From assembly GCF_963678635.1 (NCBI RefSeq), contig NC_087068.1, positions 55,956,467-56,020,466 on the forward strand: a stretch of DNA of 64,000 bases. Reading direction: 5' to 3'. Source of the stretch: Symsagittifera roscoffensis (lineage: Eukaryota; Xenacoelomorpha; Acoela; Convolutidae). The first letter of the stretch is position 1; the number at the start of each line of letters is the position of its first letter. The notes beneath the pieces were generated by a model. The model had not been told where the DNA came from. It made no database searches and saw only the letters and a program-made list of their open reading frames with translations. Positions 24,599 to 33,456 of the stretch are shown piece after piece. The position numbers and the translations under genes were made by a program.

Positions 24599-24997
24599 TT
24601 ACATAAAATTACTGATAAAATTCAAAACATACACATCATGAACATTATTCAAGTTCTTCTGGAAGAATTTAAAAAGGAGAAATGCTGAATAAATTGCGTA
24701 AAAACCACACAAATTATCAGTTTTTTGTAGCTTTCGAGGAACCATTCGTCGAAACTTTTTTGTCAAAAAAGGGTAAGTTGATCTCTTTCTTCCCAAAGAA
24801 TCAGCAAAGTAGTAGCTTTTATTCATTCGAGCAATCATAATCCAGTGTTCTCCTCTATCTTTGCTTGGAGCTGAGTTAATAATTGCAAAAAAGTATTTTG
24901 TTAGTTGAGGTACTGTATCAGAAGGGTATGATCCCATGTACTTGAACCTGAGCTCTGGAATTCTTTCAATAATTTGCAAAAGTGAAATGTTATCCAT
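24599..24997 (-). CDS. Adenain-like cysteine protease of the Maverick (132 aa)
   Basis: Maturation protease of the Polinton virion, related to adenovirus endopeptidase (C5/Ulp1-like fold). His51 lies in GEHWIMIA, Asp66 in YYFADSLG, and Cys97 in DNLCGFYAIY, in the order and spacing expected for the catalytic triad. Gln91 is a candidate oxyanion residue. The MGSYPSD segment and a conserved start support the ATG at 24997. The frame is intact, one of the few undamaged genes here. It is the last gene of the leftward block. A possible intron (donor GTAAGT at about 25087, acceptor TTTTAG near 25017) could link it to the upstream small membrane protein, but phases do not make this compelling. Confidence 0.9.
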   Translation of the reverse strand: MDNISLLQIIERIPELRFKYMGSYPSDTVPQLTKYFFAIINSAPSKDRGEHWIMIARMNKSYYFADSLGRKRSTYPFLTKKFRRMVPRKLQKTDNLCGFYAIYSAFLLFKFFQKNLNNVHDVYVLNFISNFM

Positions 24998-25086
24998 CTT
25001 TGCAATGGTAGGCTGATTTACAGCTAAAAATGAAATTGATAGTTTGATAGTGTACTTTAGGTTTTAAAAAAAGGAAGAATAATGAC

Positions 25087-25347
25087 TTACACACATTTAG
25101 GAATTGAATCAACAAAGTCCCATACACAAGCCTTATATAGTGAGCAAAGTTTATTGAATACTGTTTTACAGTCTAGGTTGAAGAAGTGTCTCGGGTTTTC
25201 AACTAAACAGCATTCCTTCTCTATTTTTTCTGGAGCTTTAGGTCTGAAGAAAAACAATATAGATAGTACAGAGATAGTAACAAAGAAAATTCCCAAAAAA
25301 GTTACAATATTTTTATAGGAACCTGAAAACTCAAAAAAATTAAACAT
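25087..25347 (-). CDS. Small single-span membrane protein of the Maverick (86 aa)
   Basis: Begins MFNFFEF at 25347; its ATG overlaps the last codons of the capsid gene (capsid stop 25340-25342) in another frame. One strong transmembrane segment (about residues 11-33, NIVTFLGIFFVTISVLSILFFF) is followed by a Cys-rich tail with CC and five further cysteines. An upstream start at 25374 is not ATG, so the internal methionine is preferred. The open frame and tight packing suggest a real gene. Function is unknown; a virion or membrane-associated role is only inference. No similarity recognised. Confidence 0.6.
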   Translation of the reverse strand: MFNFFEFSGSYKNIVTFLGIFFVTISVLSILFFFRPKAPEKIEKECCLVENPRHFFNLDCKTVFNKLCSLYKACVWDFVDSIPKCV

Positions 25348-26662
25348 TTTTAGCGACTGTTCCGAATTTGTCAATTTGAATATTTGATAGTCTTTCTCCC
25401 AAGACTATCACTTCCGTTACTTGCTCCAAGGGAAATTGGAAAAACATTTCTAATCTCAAGCTTTCTCCACTAAGTTCTGGATAATGCAAGTGTTCAGCGG
25501 CATCCTGTAGTGAAGTCAAGTCGAAAACTAGAATATAGTGATTTTGAAAATCTTCCATAGGAAGAGCTGGAAAATCTGCGTTAAACTGCATTGCTTTCAT
25601 TGTTGTAACATAGGGTCGACAAGGAGAAGTTGTATCTAATGAAATAATTGCTCTTCCACCCGAATAATTCTAAGCTCTCTCAAATGAAATTGTTGATAAT
25701 TGAAAGGATTTTTTAAAAAAAGATCCCGCAACAGCCGAATTTGTATTCATTGCAACAGCTATCTTTCTGATTGGGGCATTATTGAAAACATTTTCCTGAA
25801 TAAACTGGTTTTGACGAGATGGAATGATAAAGGTTCTTGCTATAGTTTTCATGTAATTGTAATGAGCAGGTTCCTTTTCCAGATTCCATTGCAAATATTG
25901 ATGATTAGGTTCAGCTACTAAAATTCTTCTCGTAAACAGTGAACAATCAACTATTTTCAGACTGACATTTGGATTATCAGATAACATGTAAAAATTAGGT
26001 CTAGCTCGAATAAGTTTAATTCGAACTTTGGTATTTGGTAGCAACAGTTTTTCGCAAGTAAACAAATCAATGGCGAGCCTCCCATAGAGTGAAAAAGTTA
26101 TCCCTGTTCCCAAGGAATTTGCTCTATCAGTGAATGGATACATATCAAATGCATCAGGATTTTCTTCAAAACTGTATCCATGACAAGCAAGAACTCCTTT
26201 ATTACTCACTGCTGACGAGTTGAATTCGTTCGATATCTGTGCCTTATGAGGATATAACCCATTGGCATTGTAAACCATTGTATTGTTAAAATAAACTTCA
26301 CAGTTGGAGAATAGAGAATGTAGTAGATTGTTTACATAAGTTAAGTAAGTTTGTGGTTCCTCATCTGAATCTTCCTCCGATTTTGCTTTATGTTCTGCTT
26401 TTTCTTTTTTGAAAGCATCAAACAATCTTCCTTTGAATAGTTGAAGCTTTAAGCTAAAATGGGTATCACGCATATCCAAGTAGAGATTACGATCCGTTTC
26501 AAATTCAAACTCAATACTGCTTTCATCCAGAGAAGTACTGGGGAATACTTCTTGTGTGTAAGATGACATAATTGTTTCCAAAACTGGGACTTTATCAAAA
26601 ATCTCCAAAGAAGAATTTGTAAACGCTCCGTACCAAAAATTACTACTTTGATTTACACTCAT
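25340..26662 (-). pseudogene. Maverick major capsid protein, interrupted by one TAG
   Basis: Reads from ATG 26662 to TAA 25340 in one frame of 440 codons with a single in-frame TAG at 25670-25672. The upstream part is 330 residues and the downstream part about 109. Length, an acidic/charged insertion (EEDSDEEPQ) and a C-terminal block shared with the fossil copy at 9560-9915 identify the Polinton double-jelly-roll major capsid protein. In the fossil no stop is seen at the aligned place. The ATG overlaps the stop of the preceding basic-protein gene (ATGA). The single stop would truncate the capsid by about a quarter. It could be a fresh mutation, a sequencing error or, less likely, a readthrough site. 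Confidence 0.85.
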
Positions 26663-27027
26663 TTTATCTTGTCAAAAATGTCTTTGCGAGAGCGACTGAT
26701 TTTTGAACTACTCTTTTGGGAAATGGTTCTTCTTGTTCTACGCTTGGATTTCTTTTTTCCACCTCCCAGCTGTTTTCAAACTGTTTTTGTTCTAACATCT
26801 TTTGCAAACGTTTTGAGTTTTTTTCGTCCACTGACAACTTCTCCAATCTCTGGAGCGGCATTTTCAAATAAATCTGCTCCGATTCTTTTTGCAGCTGGGA
26901 CTATATATTTTTTAATCAAGGGAATTGCAGTTCTCCCACGAGTTTGTGCAAGAGCACCAAAACCTCTTCCACGCTGCCTTGCATGTCCACGAAAAATAGG
27001 AAAATTAGCTGAACTTTGAGCAATCAT
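26659..27027 (-). pseudogene. Maverick basic core/minor virion protein (pVI/pX-like), interrupted by one TGA
   Basis: ATG at 27027; the stop at 26659-26661 overlaps the capsid start. It has 122 codons with one in-frame TGA at 26776-26778. The N-terminus has a Gly/Arg-rich stretch (RQRGRGFGALAQTRGR), the middle part is amphipathic, and beyond the TGA there is a very basic Lys/Arg/Ser tail. This composition and its place between penton and major capsid genes match the small adenovirus pVI- or core-protein-like gene of Polintons. Truncation removes most of the basic tail. A longer reading upstream to 27048 uses TTG and is not preferred. Confidence 0.7.
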
Positions 27028-27044
27028 TTCGTATGAAGTATAAA

Positions 27045-27872
27045 TCAAAAATGATTATCCGAAATCTTGCGAAACAAGAGGACAACTCGTGTAATTCCTA
27101 CGGACACAAAAGGAATTTTTTCACCTGTAGTATCCCTTAGTTCTATTTTTATGCTGTGGAAAGAGTTTTTTAATAACTTTTTAAATTGTAGATTTGTGAA
27201 GGATTGATAGTTCATGTACTGTCCTGTAGATATTATGTCTCCATTTTTTACTTTGGAAATGAAAGGAATACAACGCAGTAATGGAGTTTTTGTATCGCCT
27301 ACTATATTATATTCTATAATATCACTATAAATCATTAAGGAATGTATTCTTATAATATCGTAAGAATACTGAGGATAATGTGGTCCTTTTCCTTTCATTA
27401 TAACACCTGTCTGATTTTGTTCTAAATCACAACCAAAAATGTGACTCAAATCAGCACTTTGAATTATAAACACTGATTGATTCTCAGGTAAATGAATGGC
27501 AACTTTTTGTGTAATCTTATCTACTGATACATAACATCCGTTATATTCAAATTTTTGTGCGCCTATACGTTTTTGAACTTTGTCATTCATGGCTACAACT
27601 ATATCAACAATACTTGGATACAATCCAGGTTCAACATGCATCGGTTGAATCTTTCTTTTTTCCTCAGGACTTTCTCGTCCATCTACGAAAGTAAACTTTC
27701 CCTCTGTAACGTTTTGGTACAAAGAAGGGTACGATATTTCTGAAATAGCAACCTCCCATTCTCCTTTTAGATGTATTTGTTCCGGTAGAAAATTTGTAAA
27801 GGAACTAAGACTGTTATTCGGATAACAATTAAAAGAAGCATTAGAAACTTGCTCAATATTAAAAGAATCCAT
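27045..27872 (-). CDS. Maverick minor capsid (penton-like) protein, 275 aa
   Basis: Starts MDSFNIEQVSN at 27872 (the frame continues upstream without ATG). The N-terminal block with FLPEQIHLKGEWEVAISEISYP and the following DGRESPEEK are characteristic of the single-jelly-roll penton-like minor capsid protein of Polintons. The N-terminal region is also present in the fossil at 9231-9535. The frame is intact. It ends 18 bp before the ATG of the basic protein and begins 43 bp after the integrase stop, in the leftward virion block. Confidence 0.85.
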   Translation of the reverse strand: MDSFNIEQVSNASFNCYPNNSLSSFTNFLPEQIHLKGEWEVAISEISYPSLYQNVTEGKFTFVDGRESPEEKRKIQPMHVEPGLYPSIVDIVVAMNDKVQKRIGAQKFEYNGCYVSVDKITQKVAIHLPENQSVFIIQSADLSHIFGCDLEQNQTGVIMKGKGPHYPQYSYDIIRIHSLMIYSDIIEYNIVGDTKTPLLRCIPFISKVKNGDIISTGQYMNYQSFTNLQFKKLLKNSFHSIKIELRDTTGEKIPFVSVGITRVVLLFRKISDNHF

Positions 27873-27915
27873 GACAACTGATCGATAGAAACTCAATTTA
27901 AAAAAAGATTTACCA

Positions 27916-28857
27916 CTAATCTGAACATTTTCTCAGCTCTTTTTCATAAAATTTTCCCAGAATTTCTTCTTTTTCGAGATCTTTGATGATGTATGTTGGA
28001 GGTTTTTTTGTAGATATTGTGGAAATTTCAAAAATTTCATCTGTAAACTGTGGCTTGTATCCTTTTCGAAACGGAATATCATTTTTCGAAATTCTAACTC
28101 TATCACCAATTTTGAATTTTGGTTTAGTATATTTCTTGAATGATTTGTTATACAATATTGATAAAAAATCACTGTTTTTCACATCTCTGGGAGATTTTCC
28201 AATTGATCGATTTTTGCAGCAGTTCAATGTAGAAACAAATTGCTGCAATTTGGGAATAAATTTTTCACCATGATCTTCAATGTAACGATATATTATATGT
28301 TTTAAAGATTGAATTGCTCTCTCAGCAAATGCAGCTTTGGTTTCACTCATTGTTGAGTAAACTTCAATGTCTTTCTCCTTGCAAAACTTTTTAAAAGTTC
28401 CCCCATATTCTGTTCCTTCATCAACCCAAAGTTTTTCAGGAGTGTTTTTTCGAGAAATCATTTTTCTAAAAGCTTGTAAAGTGTCTTTGGCATATTTTGT
28501 TTTCATTGTTTGAACTCTGACAAATCTCGAAAAAATATCTACAGCAACTAATAAATACTTGACTCCATTGTTTTGACTAGCTAATTTGTCTACAAAAGCC
28601 AAGTCCATACACCAGATGTCATTGATATATTTAGAAAACGCTTGAAGTCTTCGGAAAGACCTGATTGGTGGACCAAATTTTGTATACGATGTCTTGGTTT
28701 GTAAAAACTTTTCTACTTTCTTTTTTGATAAACCACTCGCTTTACTCAAGTTTTGAATAGAACCGTACGCAGCTCTGCCCCTAGAATACAATCTGTTTAG
28801 TCTTACTTTTTCAGATTTTGAAAGGATTCCAAGTTCCTCTATCTCTTGCTTTGGCAT
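27916..28857 (-). CDS. Maverick integrase (RVE family), 313 aa
   Basis: Catalyses insertion of the element. The DDE triad is visible: Asp85 in WCMDLAF, Asp146 in LWVDEGTEYGG and Glu179 in AAFAERAIQSLK. A helical N-terminal region (about 1-60) precedes the core. A C-terminal SH3-like segment (KFKIGDRVRISKND ... PPTYIIKDL) follows at about 245-305. ATG 28857 (MPKQEIEEL) is chosen; the open frame extends five codons upstream from a TTG. The gene overlaps the 3' end of the preceding ORF (28811-29221) by 47 bp in another frame. The frame is intact. Confidence 0.93.
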   Translation of the reverse strand: MPKQEIEELGILSKSEKVRLNRLYSRGRAAYGSIQNLSKASGLSKKKVEKFLQTKTSYTKFGPPIRSFRRLQAFSKYINDIWCMDLAFVDKLASQNNGVKYLLVAVDIFSRFVRVQTMKTKYAKDTLQAFRKMISRKNTPEKLWVDEGTEYGGTFKKFCKEKDIEVYSTMSETKAAFAERAIQSLKHIIYRYIEDHGEKFIPKLQQFVSTLNCCKNRSIGKSPRDVKNSDFLSILYNKSFKKYTKPKFKIGDRVRISKNDIPFRKGYKPQFTDEIFEISTISTKKPPTYIIKDLEKEEILGKFYEKELRKCSD

Positions 28858-29221
28858 TCTTGTTAATAACAATTTTAGGAGGAATATGTGTTGCTTCCAA
28901 AATTGTAAAGTAAATATCTGGAAAATCGGTATTTTTTCGCTTTAGTGCACACACAAAGTCTACAATAGATTCTTTTGTATCTCGATTATCCAATATAATA
29001 TTGTCTAACTGGCTGATTTTAATTCTAGGAGAATTCAAAATTAAATCAATAATATTCTTATTGTTGCTCGTTTTCAACCTCGCATTTACAGCACTGTAAA
29101 TAGAATCAAAATTTTTTGGTACAATCTTCTCTTTTTCTTGCTTTTGTTCCAATTTTTGTTTTCTTGGAAGTGTACTTTGTGATTGATAAACTGAGTACGG
29201 AATTAAAACAAACTGTTCCAC
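28811..29221 (-). CDS. Conserved Maverick ORF upstream of integrase, no ATG (136 aa)
   Basis: The frame opens with GTG-GAA-CAG (residues V/M-EQFVLIPYSVYQ) after an upstream TGA and contains no in-frame ATG anywhere. It is highly charged, with a helical middle (NIIDLILNSPRI, KESIVDFVCALKRK). Position and the N-terminal FVLIP segment agree with a small conserved Polinton ORF next to integrase whose role I do not know. The missing ATG suggests loss of the start codon by a single change, or that the first codon is supplied by an upstream exon. It overlaps the integrase start. Confidence 0.6.
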   Translation of the reverse strand: MEQFVLIPYSVYQSQSTLPRKQKLEQKQEKEKIVPKNFDSIYSAVNARLKTSNNKNIIDLILNSPRIKISQLDNIILDNRDTKESIVDFVCALKRKNTDFPDIYFTILEATHIPPKIVINKNAKARDRGTWNPFKI

Positions 29222-29277
29222 ACTATGTCAATCGTTTAATGACAAAAGGTGTGATGATAGATATCAATTGTAACCCT

Positions 29278-30171
29278 TTAGTTGAACTTAAAATAATTCT
29301 TCTTTTGTGTAGAGGAGTTCTTTTTTGTGTTAGTTCTGAAATTTTTTTTCGATATTTTACTACGTCTTCTTTCCGAAGATCTCGAAGCTCTCCTCTTAAT
29401 AGGTTTACTAAACACTCGCTCAGAAACTGAATGAAATCTTTTGGGCAATTGAGAATGAATTGTTTTCGAAGCCTTAGGGAAATTTTTTGAAATATTGGGA
29501 GAATAGACACGTATTGTGTACTCATCGTCCAAAAACTTTGTCTCTATTCCAGCTGGTAAGTAAAATTTTGTTGGAACTGAGCCACTATTAGTGCAATACC
29601 TAAGTGAATCAACTGTTTTCGGGGTTAAATCAATAAGTAAATGACCATAAGAAACGGATGTTGCATCTTGATACCACCCTTTCAATTGAGATCCTAGACC
29701 TAGTTGTTGACTTAATGTATTGATTTGTAAAACATCCCTCGGCGACTTGAACAAGACTATGTTTGTATTTTGTAACTCTACATCTCGTCCTAATTTGCTT
29801 TGATGAAATAAATTGTGTTTGATGTATATTGTATTCAGACCCCTGTGTCTCCCCGCAGTAGCAATTTTTACAAATTGTTTGGAGTTTGAAATTTCATCAC
29901 AAGAATCATCAAATATAAGCAAATACTTAGTTCCATTATTGGGGAGATTTTCAATCAAGTCAAAATCTACTCCTTGGATAAATTTAAGGTTTTTTCTTTG
30001 CATTTGACTATAAAGAGGTTGATAAGGTTGATAAAAACAAAAAATTTTGTCAAATGCTGGTTGAAAAGTACCAATTTTCAACCAATCAAAAATAAGATGC
30101 GATTTTCCAGATCCACTTGGTCCAACTAGGGAAATAAAAATTCGTTCTTTGGTAGATATTATTTCATTCAT
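29278..30171 (-). CDS. Maverick packaging ATPase (FtsK/HerA superfamily), 297 aa core
   Basis: Genome-packaging NTPase. Walker A GPSGSGKS is at residues 17-24 counted from the ATG at 30171, and Walker B-like LLIFDDSCDE at about 84-93. A conserved middle contains ATAGRHRGLN and KHNLFHQSKLGRD. The C-terminus is a long basic Ser/Arg/Lys-rich tail that may bind DNA. In this copy the frame is open upstream to 30492, so it is fused with the membrane-protein ORF described next. I place the family start at MNEIIST because ATPase similarity begins there. Confidence 0.9.
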   Translation of the reverse strand: MNEIISTKERIFISLVGPSGSGKSHLIFDWLKIGTFQPAFDKIFCFYQPYQPLYSQMQRKNLKFIQGVDFDLIENLPNNGTKYLLIFDDSCDEISNSKQFVKIATAGRHRGLNTIYIKHNLFHQSKLGRDVELQNTNIVLFKSPRDVLQINTLSQQLGLGSQLKGWYQDATSVSYGHLLIDLTPKTVDSLRYCTNSGSVPTKFYLPAGIETKFLDDEYTIRVYSPNISKNFPKASKTIHSQLPKRFHSVSERVFSKPIKRRASRSSERRRSKISKKNFRTNTKKNSSTQKKNYFKFN

Positions 30172-30429
30172 AGCTTTGGAGAAGGTAGAATATAACCGAC
30201 TGTACGATAAAATAGCTACCCAAACTGTTGTTTCTTCACATGTTGTGGATAACATAATTCGAACGATTGCACATACTAGCATCATAACTATAACAAAAAA
30301 TTCGCACAAAAAAACTAAAAGAGATCTATTACATGTACGTCCAAATAAATTCCATGATTTTTGTTCATGATTTTCTTCATCAAAAACAAAATTTCCTAAA
30401 ATTACGGGTTTGTCACATTGATCGACCAT
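30172..30429 (-). pseudogene. Small Maverick membrane protein, fused in frame to the ATPase
   Basis: ATG 30429 opens MVDQCDKPVILGN, preceded by a good nematode 3' splice-like sequence CTTTTTAG ending at about 30438. One hydrophobic span (about residues 39-60, LLVFLCEFFVIVMMLVCAIV) is followed by TCEETTVWVAIL. After that the reading passes out of the expected frame: the alternative frame runs to a TGA that overlaps the ATPase ATG (ATGA at 30168-30171). This indicates a one-base insertion near 30203 that removed the normal stop and joined the two proteins. Recognition of the separate small protein rests on my knowledge of related elements. Confidence 0.6.
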
Positions 30430-30507
30430 CTTAACTCTAAAAAGAAAAAGTTGACAATGAAATTTAATTAAAGTTTGAAAATGGTAGTACATTAAGAATA
30501 ATATAAT

Positions 30508-30978
30508 TTACAATTTGTTAAAAAAACATCGAGTCCGTGTTCCGTATGCAAATGCTTTTCTTTCTGCACAGTGAAGAGTTTTTGCATGACGAAATGGGTA
30601 GTTGCTACACCTCCAATCATATTCTTCATCTTTGAATATCAAAAACTGAACTTTAGGGCAAGCGTACTCATCCAAATTAATAATCTTTGTTTCCAAAAAT
30701 TCTGATAGAATCTTACATTTTTCATAACCTTTTGCCAAAAATTCCGTGTCTGTGGCTTCTAGATTTTTCAAATTTTTTTCAAGTTCAGTATATTTTTCGT
30801 AACCACTGCTCCAATTGATTCCATGAAGATGCTGTGTACACCAAAAAGATTGGGATGTTGGTTTGAATTTTTTGGGAGGAAAAAAGGAATATCTTTCTGT
30901 TTGTCCATACTTATAAACTTCTAATTCTTTCACTATATTGCTTTCGATACATTCAATATCCAAAACAACTAGACTCAT
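30508..30978 (-). CDS. Conserved Maverick protein of unknown function (156 aa)
   Basis: Starts MSLVVLDIECIES at 30978; the upstream extension uses TTG. The N-terminal hydrophobic strand ending in D-x-E resembles the first motif of DEDD exonucleases, but I cannot place the later motifs. It has several Cys/His residues (WCTQHLHGINW, YACPKVQ, CAERKAFAYG). It looks intact and is tightly packed in the leftward block between the ATPase and the next ORF. It is probably a conserved accessory gene of metazoan Polintons; a nuclease role is a guess. Confidence 0.6.
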   Translation of the reverse strand: MSLVVLDIECIESNIVKELEVYKYGQTERYSFFPPKKFKPTSQSFWCTQHLHGINWSSGYEKYTELEKNLKNLEATDTEFLAKGYEKCKILSEFLETKIINLDEYACPKVQFLIFKDEEYDWRCSNYPFRHAKTLHCAERKAFAYGTRTRCFFNKL

Positions 30979-31130
30979 TCTGTTAACTGATTTCTCTGGA
31001 GTTTTTGTTAAAATGATTAACAATCAAACAAAGCATATGTTGATGAAGCAAATATTTTAACTTATAAACAGAAAAATAATCCAGTCACGTGACCAAGAAA
31101 GCATGAACTGGAGAGACTAGGTGCAACATA

Positions 31131-31421
31131 TCAATACCCAGGACCTTTTTTTGTAGTAGATTTCACAGATCCAGCAGAGTCATGTAGAATTGCATGTAGT
31201 CTAAAAATTTTGGAGTTTGCAAAAAAGTAATCCATACAGGAATTTCCGTATCCAATTAGTCCGCCAAAAGGAAATTTTTGGTCCATTTCTTTTAAATTTA
31301 TGTCCGGGTCCAAAACAATACAGGTACAAAGAAATAAATTTTTTCTTTTTGTATTTGATGAGAAATCTTGCCTAATAATCTCAAAAACTCTTAGAATTTC
31401 ATTCAATTTCTGTACGTTCAT
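31131..31421 (-). CDS. Conserved small Maverick protein with HDSAG motif (96 aa)
   Basis: ATG at 31421 lies inside the last codons of the upstream gene (overlap 23 bp, different frame). Notable segments are VLDPDINLKEMD, FPFGGLIGYGNSCMDYF, HAILHDSAG and a C-terminal KKGPGY. The pattern looks like a conserved compact domain seen in related elements; its function is unknown to me. The frame is intact. A CACGTG palindrome sits just downstream at about 31086. Confidence 0.6.
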   Translation of the reverse strand: MNVQKLNEILRVFEIIRQDFSSNTKRKNLFLCTCIVLDPDINLKEMDQKFPFGGLIGYGNSCMDYFFANSKIFRLHAILHDSAGSVKSTTKKGPGY

Positions 31422-31821
31422 TTTCTACAGTGCATTCGTCAATAATGATACTAGATTTTTTGAAGACATAACCTAGTAATGAAGGAAGCATATCAAATAA
31501 TTTATCATATTCTTCTCTTTGTAGTTGTAAAGATTGATTATTTTTCCATTGATTTCCATTTCTACGATATTCTACAAGATCTTTTTTTTTGGTATCAGAT
31601 CGGTATCCTATGTGAATTTTTCTTCTACCATTATGCAGAGTCCACTCAAGTTGAGATATTTGTGAGTCTACGTCCAAATTCTGCAAGTTTGGTAAATTTT
31701 GAGATTCTATAATTGTTAGTGAAATTTTTTGGGACTTTTCTTCTAGAACAATATGAAAAAGTCCCAATTTATTGTGAAGTTTTAAGAGTAAATTTCTTGA
31801 AAAACCAATATTCCAACTCAT
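31399..31821 (-). CDS. Maverick ORF, possible PC4-like DNA-binding protein (140 aa)
   Basis: ATG 31821 (MSWNIGFS). The central part has alternating strands (RRKIHIGYRS, then DLVEYRRNG) followed by a helix (LQREEYDKLFDMLPSLL). This is the strand-strand-helix order of the PC4/p15 single-stranded DNA-binding fold. The next gene upstream (31905-32444) has a similar pattern. The assignment is structural pattern reading only. The frame is intact, and the gene overlaps the next one downstream. Confidence 0.5.
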   Translation of the reverse strand: MSWNIGFSRNLLLKLHNKLGLFHIVLEEKSQKISLTIIESQNLPNLQNLDVDSQISQLEWTLHNGRRKIHIGYRSDTKKKDLVEYRRNGNQWKNNQSLQLQREEYDKLFDMLPSLLGYVFKKSSIIIDECTVENERTEIE

Positions 31822-31904
31822 ACTGTTCAACACCAATACTAAATGAAAAATGATTTTGAGGATAAATAGTTAAATTACAAGACAAAAAACAAAAACAACA
31901 CAAA

Positions 31905-32444
31905 TTATTGTACATTACAGTTCTCAACAAACATAAGGTCTCCCAAAATTTGGGACAGTTCTTTGAATTCGTTCAAAGTATAGTTGACATAGGCAACTTG
32001 TTTCATTGCTTCATTCTCTTTTGCGGTGAATAGTCGAATCTGAATGTAGGGAGGTTTGTTAATATTGTACTTCTTGATCGTGACACAAACTTGTCTTCTA
32101 TTGTATGTTGCTATGTCATACACTTTGTTGCAGTTGGCAAGCTCCTGAACCATAGTTGACTCTTTGTCAGAAGTGAGTTCCAATATAGGAACGAGTCCAA
32201 GGTTTTCAGCATCGTGAATAGCAGTATTTCTAATTGCTGAGATTGCTTCTCCTTCTTTTTCACCAAGATAGACTTGCTGTCTTTTTTCGAGTTGTCCCAA
32301 CTCATTTTTCTTGAATAGTTGAAAGCAGGGTTCAAAATAAATTTTCCCTTTGTAGGATTTCTGGGACCAAGCAAATCTCCCAATTCTTGTTTGATTTTTT
32401 GAGAATTCAATGTTATTGGGACTTGTGTCTTTTCTTGAGTACAT
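31905..32444 (-). CDS. Maverick ORF, possible PC4-like DNA-binding protein (179 aa)
   Basis: First gene of the leftward block, ATG 32444. The C-terminal third reads as strands followed by a helix (VCVTIKKYNINKPPYIQIR, then NYTLNEFKELSQILGDL), resembling the PC4 coactivator fold that binds single-stranded DNA. The N-terminal part is basic. A replication or late-transcription role would fit a Polinton but is inferred. It is divergent from the rightward gene at 32659, and the 214-bp gap contains a CCAATCAG box at 32560-32567 on the minus strand. Confidence 0.55.
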   Translation of the reverse strand: MYSRKDTSPNNIEFSKNQTRIGRFAWSQKSYKGKIYFEPCFQLFKKNELGQLEKRQQVYLGEKEGEAISAIRNTAIHDAENLGLVPILELTSDKESTMVQELANCNKVYDIATYNRRQVCVTIKKYNINKPPYIQIRLFTAKENEAMKQVAYVNYTLNEFKELSQILGDLMFVENCNVQ

Positions 32445-32658
32445 TTTTGAAGAACAGACTGATCAGATGAAAAGAAATGAGAGAAATGAATTTGAGATTA
32501 AACGAAATCGAAAGTAAACAATATGAGTCATTCACTGAACCATAAAAGGAAATAGATCTCTGATTGGAATTTTTGAGGGAAGTTTCCAAATATGGAATTG
32601 TGTAGGTGTTAGTGTTCCTATATAAATCCACAATTTTCAGCAAAAATCATTGTTCCAG

Positions 32659-33303
32659 ATGGCTGCAGCTATGTGTCAAGCTCTTCCCAGCTTTGATTCA
32701 GAGTATTGTCAAAAATCGCTATTTATTTCCGTTTCCAGTGATTTTTACGAAAAATATATAGTAAACAATAATTTTTGTGTCTCTACCCACAATTCTTACT
32801 GTTCTTTGGAAAATTGTAAATTCCACATACTTCTGATTGGTTCATCTTTCGATCAAATTTTACAACGATTGGGTAATTTTCATTTCACATACCAAATTAT
32901 CGATTGTATTTACACTCTGTACAAATACAGATTTTATTCGAATGTTATTTCATCAACTGGCGAAGTTTTCAATCAACTTGACCGCGCTGTTCATCACAAT
33001 TTGAAATGGAAAGGAGCAGAAAAAATGCCAAGTGTTGCAAAGAAAAGACTGTTACGCAAAAAATTCAAACGTCACTATTTATGTTCTAACCAGAAACTAG
33101 CTTCCACACAAAAAATTGGTTCAGCTTTTCTAGAAAGAGTTCGTAAAGTACAAAACTCAAAATATGAACATGATTTGTTAAAAATAATTGACTGTCTTAT
33201 TGATGGTTATGGATTTGTAAATAGTGATCATGTCAATTTTTCAATAAAAAAACTTCTGATATTCCATCTATTTTCTCTCATATGTTTACAAAGTTACCAT
33301 TAA
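32659..33303 (+). CDS. Orphan Maverick ORF, rightward (214 aa)
   Basis: ATG 32659 (MAAAMCQALPSFDSEYC), directly after TTGTTCCAG, which could be a splice acceptor. It is Cys/His/Tyr-rich in the N-terminal half, has a strongly basic patch (KKRLLRKKFKRHYL) near residues 128-141, and a hydrophobic C-terminus (LLIFHLFSLICLQ). It does not resemble a fusogen, kinase or protease that I know from nematode Mavericks. Being alone on the plus strand within a leftward cluster suggests a separately regulated or acquired gene. Unknown function. Confidence 0.5.
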   Translation: MAAAMCQALPSFDSEYCQKSLFISVSSDFYEKYIVNNNFCVSTHNSYCSLENCKFHILLIGSSFDQILQRLGNFHFTYQIIDCIYTLYKYRFYSNVISSTGEVFNQLDRAVHHNLKWKGAEKMPSVAKKRLLRKKFKRHYLCSNQKLASTQKIGSAFLERVRKVQNSKYEHDLLKIIDCLIDGYGFVNSDHVNFSIKKLLIFHLFSLICLQSYH

Positions 33304-33456
33304 TTACCGAAAAAAAATCACCGTGGTCAAAAACCTTTGCACAAAAAATTTTCAAACATGTAAGAAAGACGTAATATTTGTTTTGATTTTCAAAAAGTTG
33401 CAAAAAAATATTTCAATTTTTTTAACAAGTTTTAAAAAATGTTTCAATTTTTTTGA

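Noticed and set aside
26776-27048. Longer basic-protein start at 27048
   Set aside because: That start is TTG and overlaps the penton stop. The ATG at 27027 is better.
28811-28872. Integrase start at 28872
   Set aside because: The codon is TTG. ATG 28857 fits the protein and reduces overlap.
29223-29525. 100-residue ORF antisense-adjacent to the ATPase tail
   Set aside because: It overlaps the ATPase C-terminal coding sequence in another frame, has a non-ATG-supported context and basic composition inherited from the tail.
32659-33303. Fusogen or envelope gene of the Maverick
   Set aside because: At 214 residues, with no signal peptide and no large Cys-rich ectodomain with membrane anchor.
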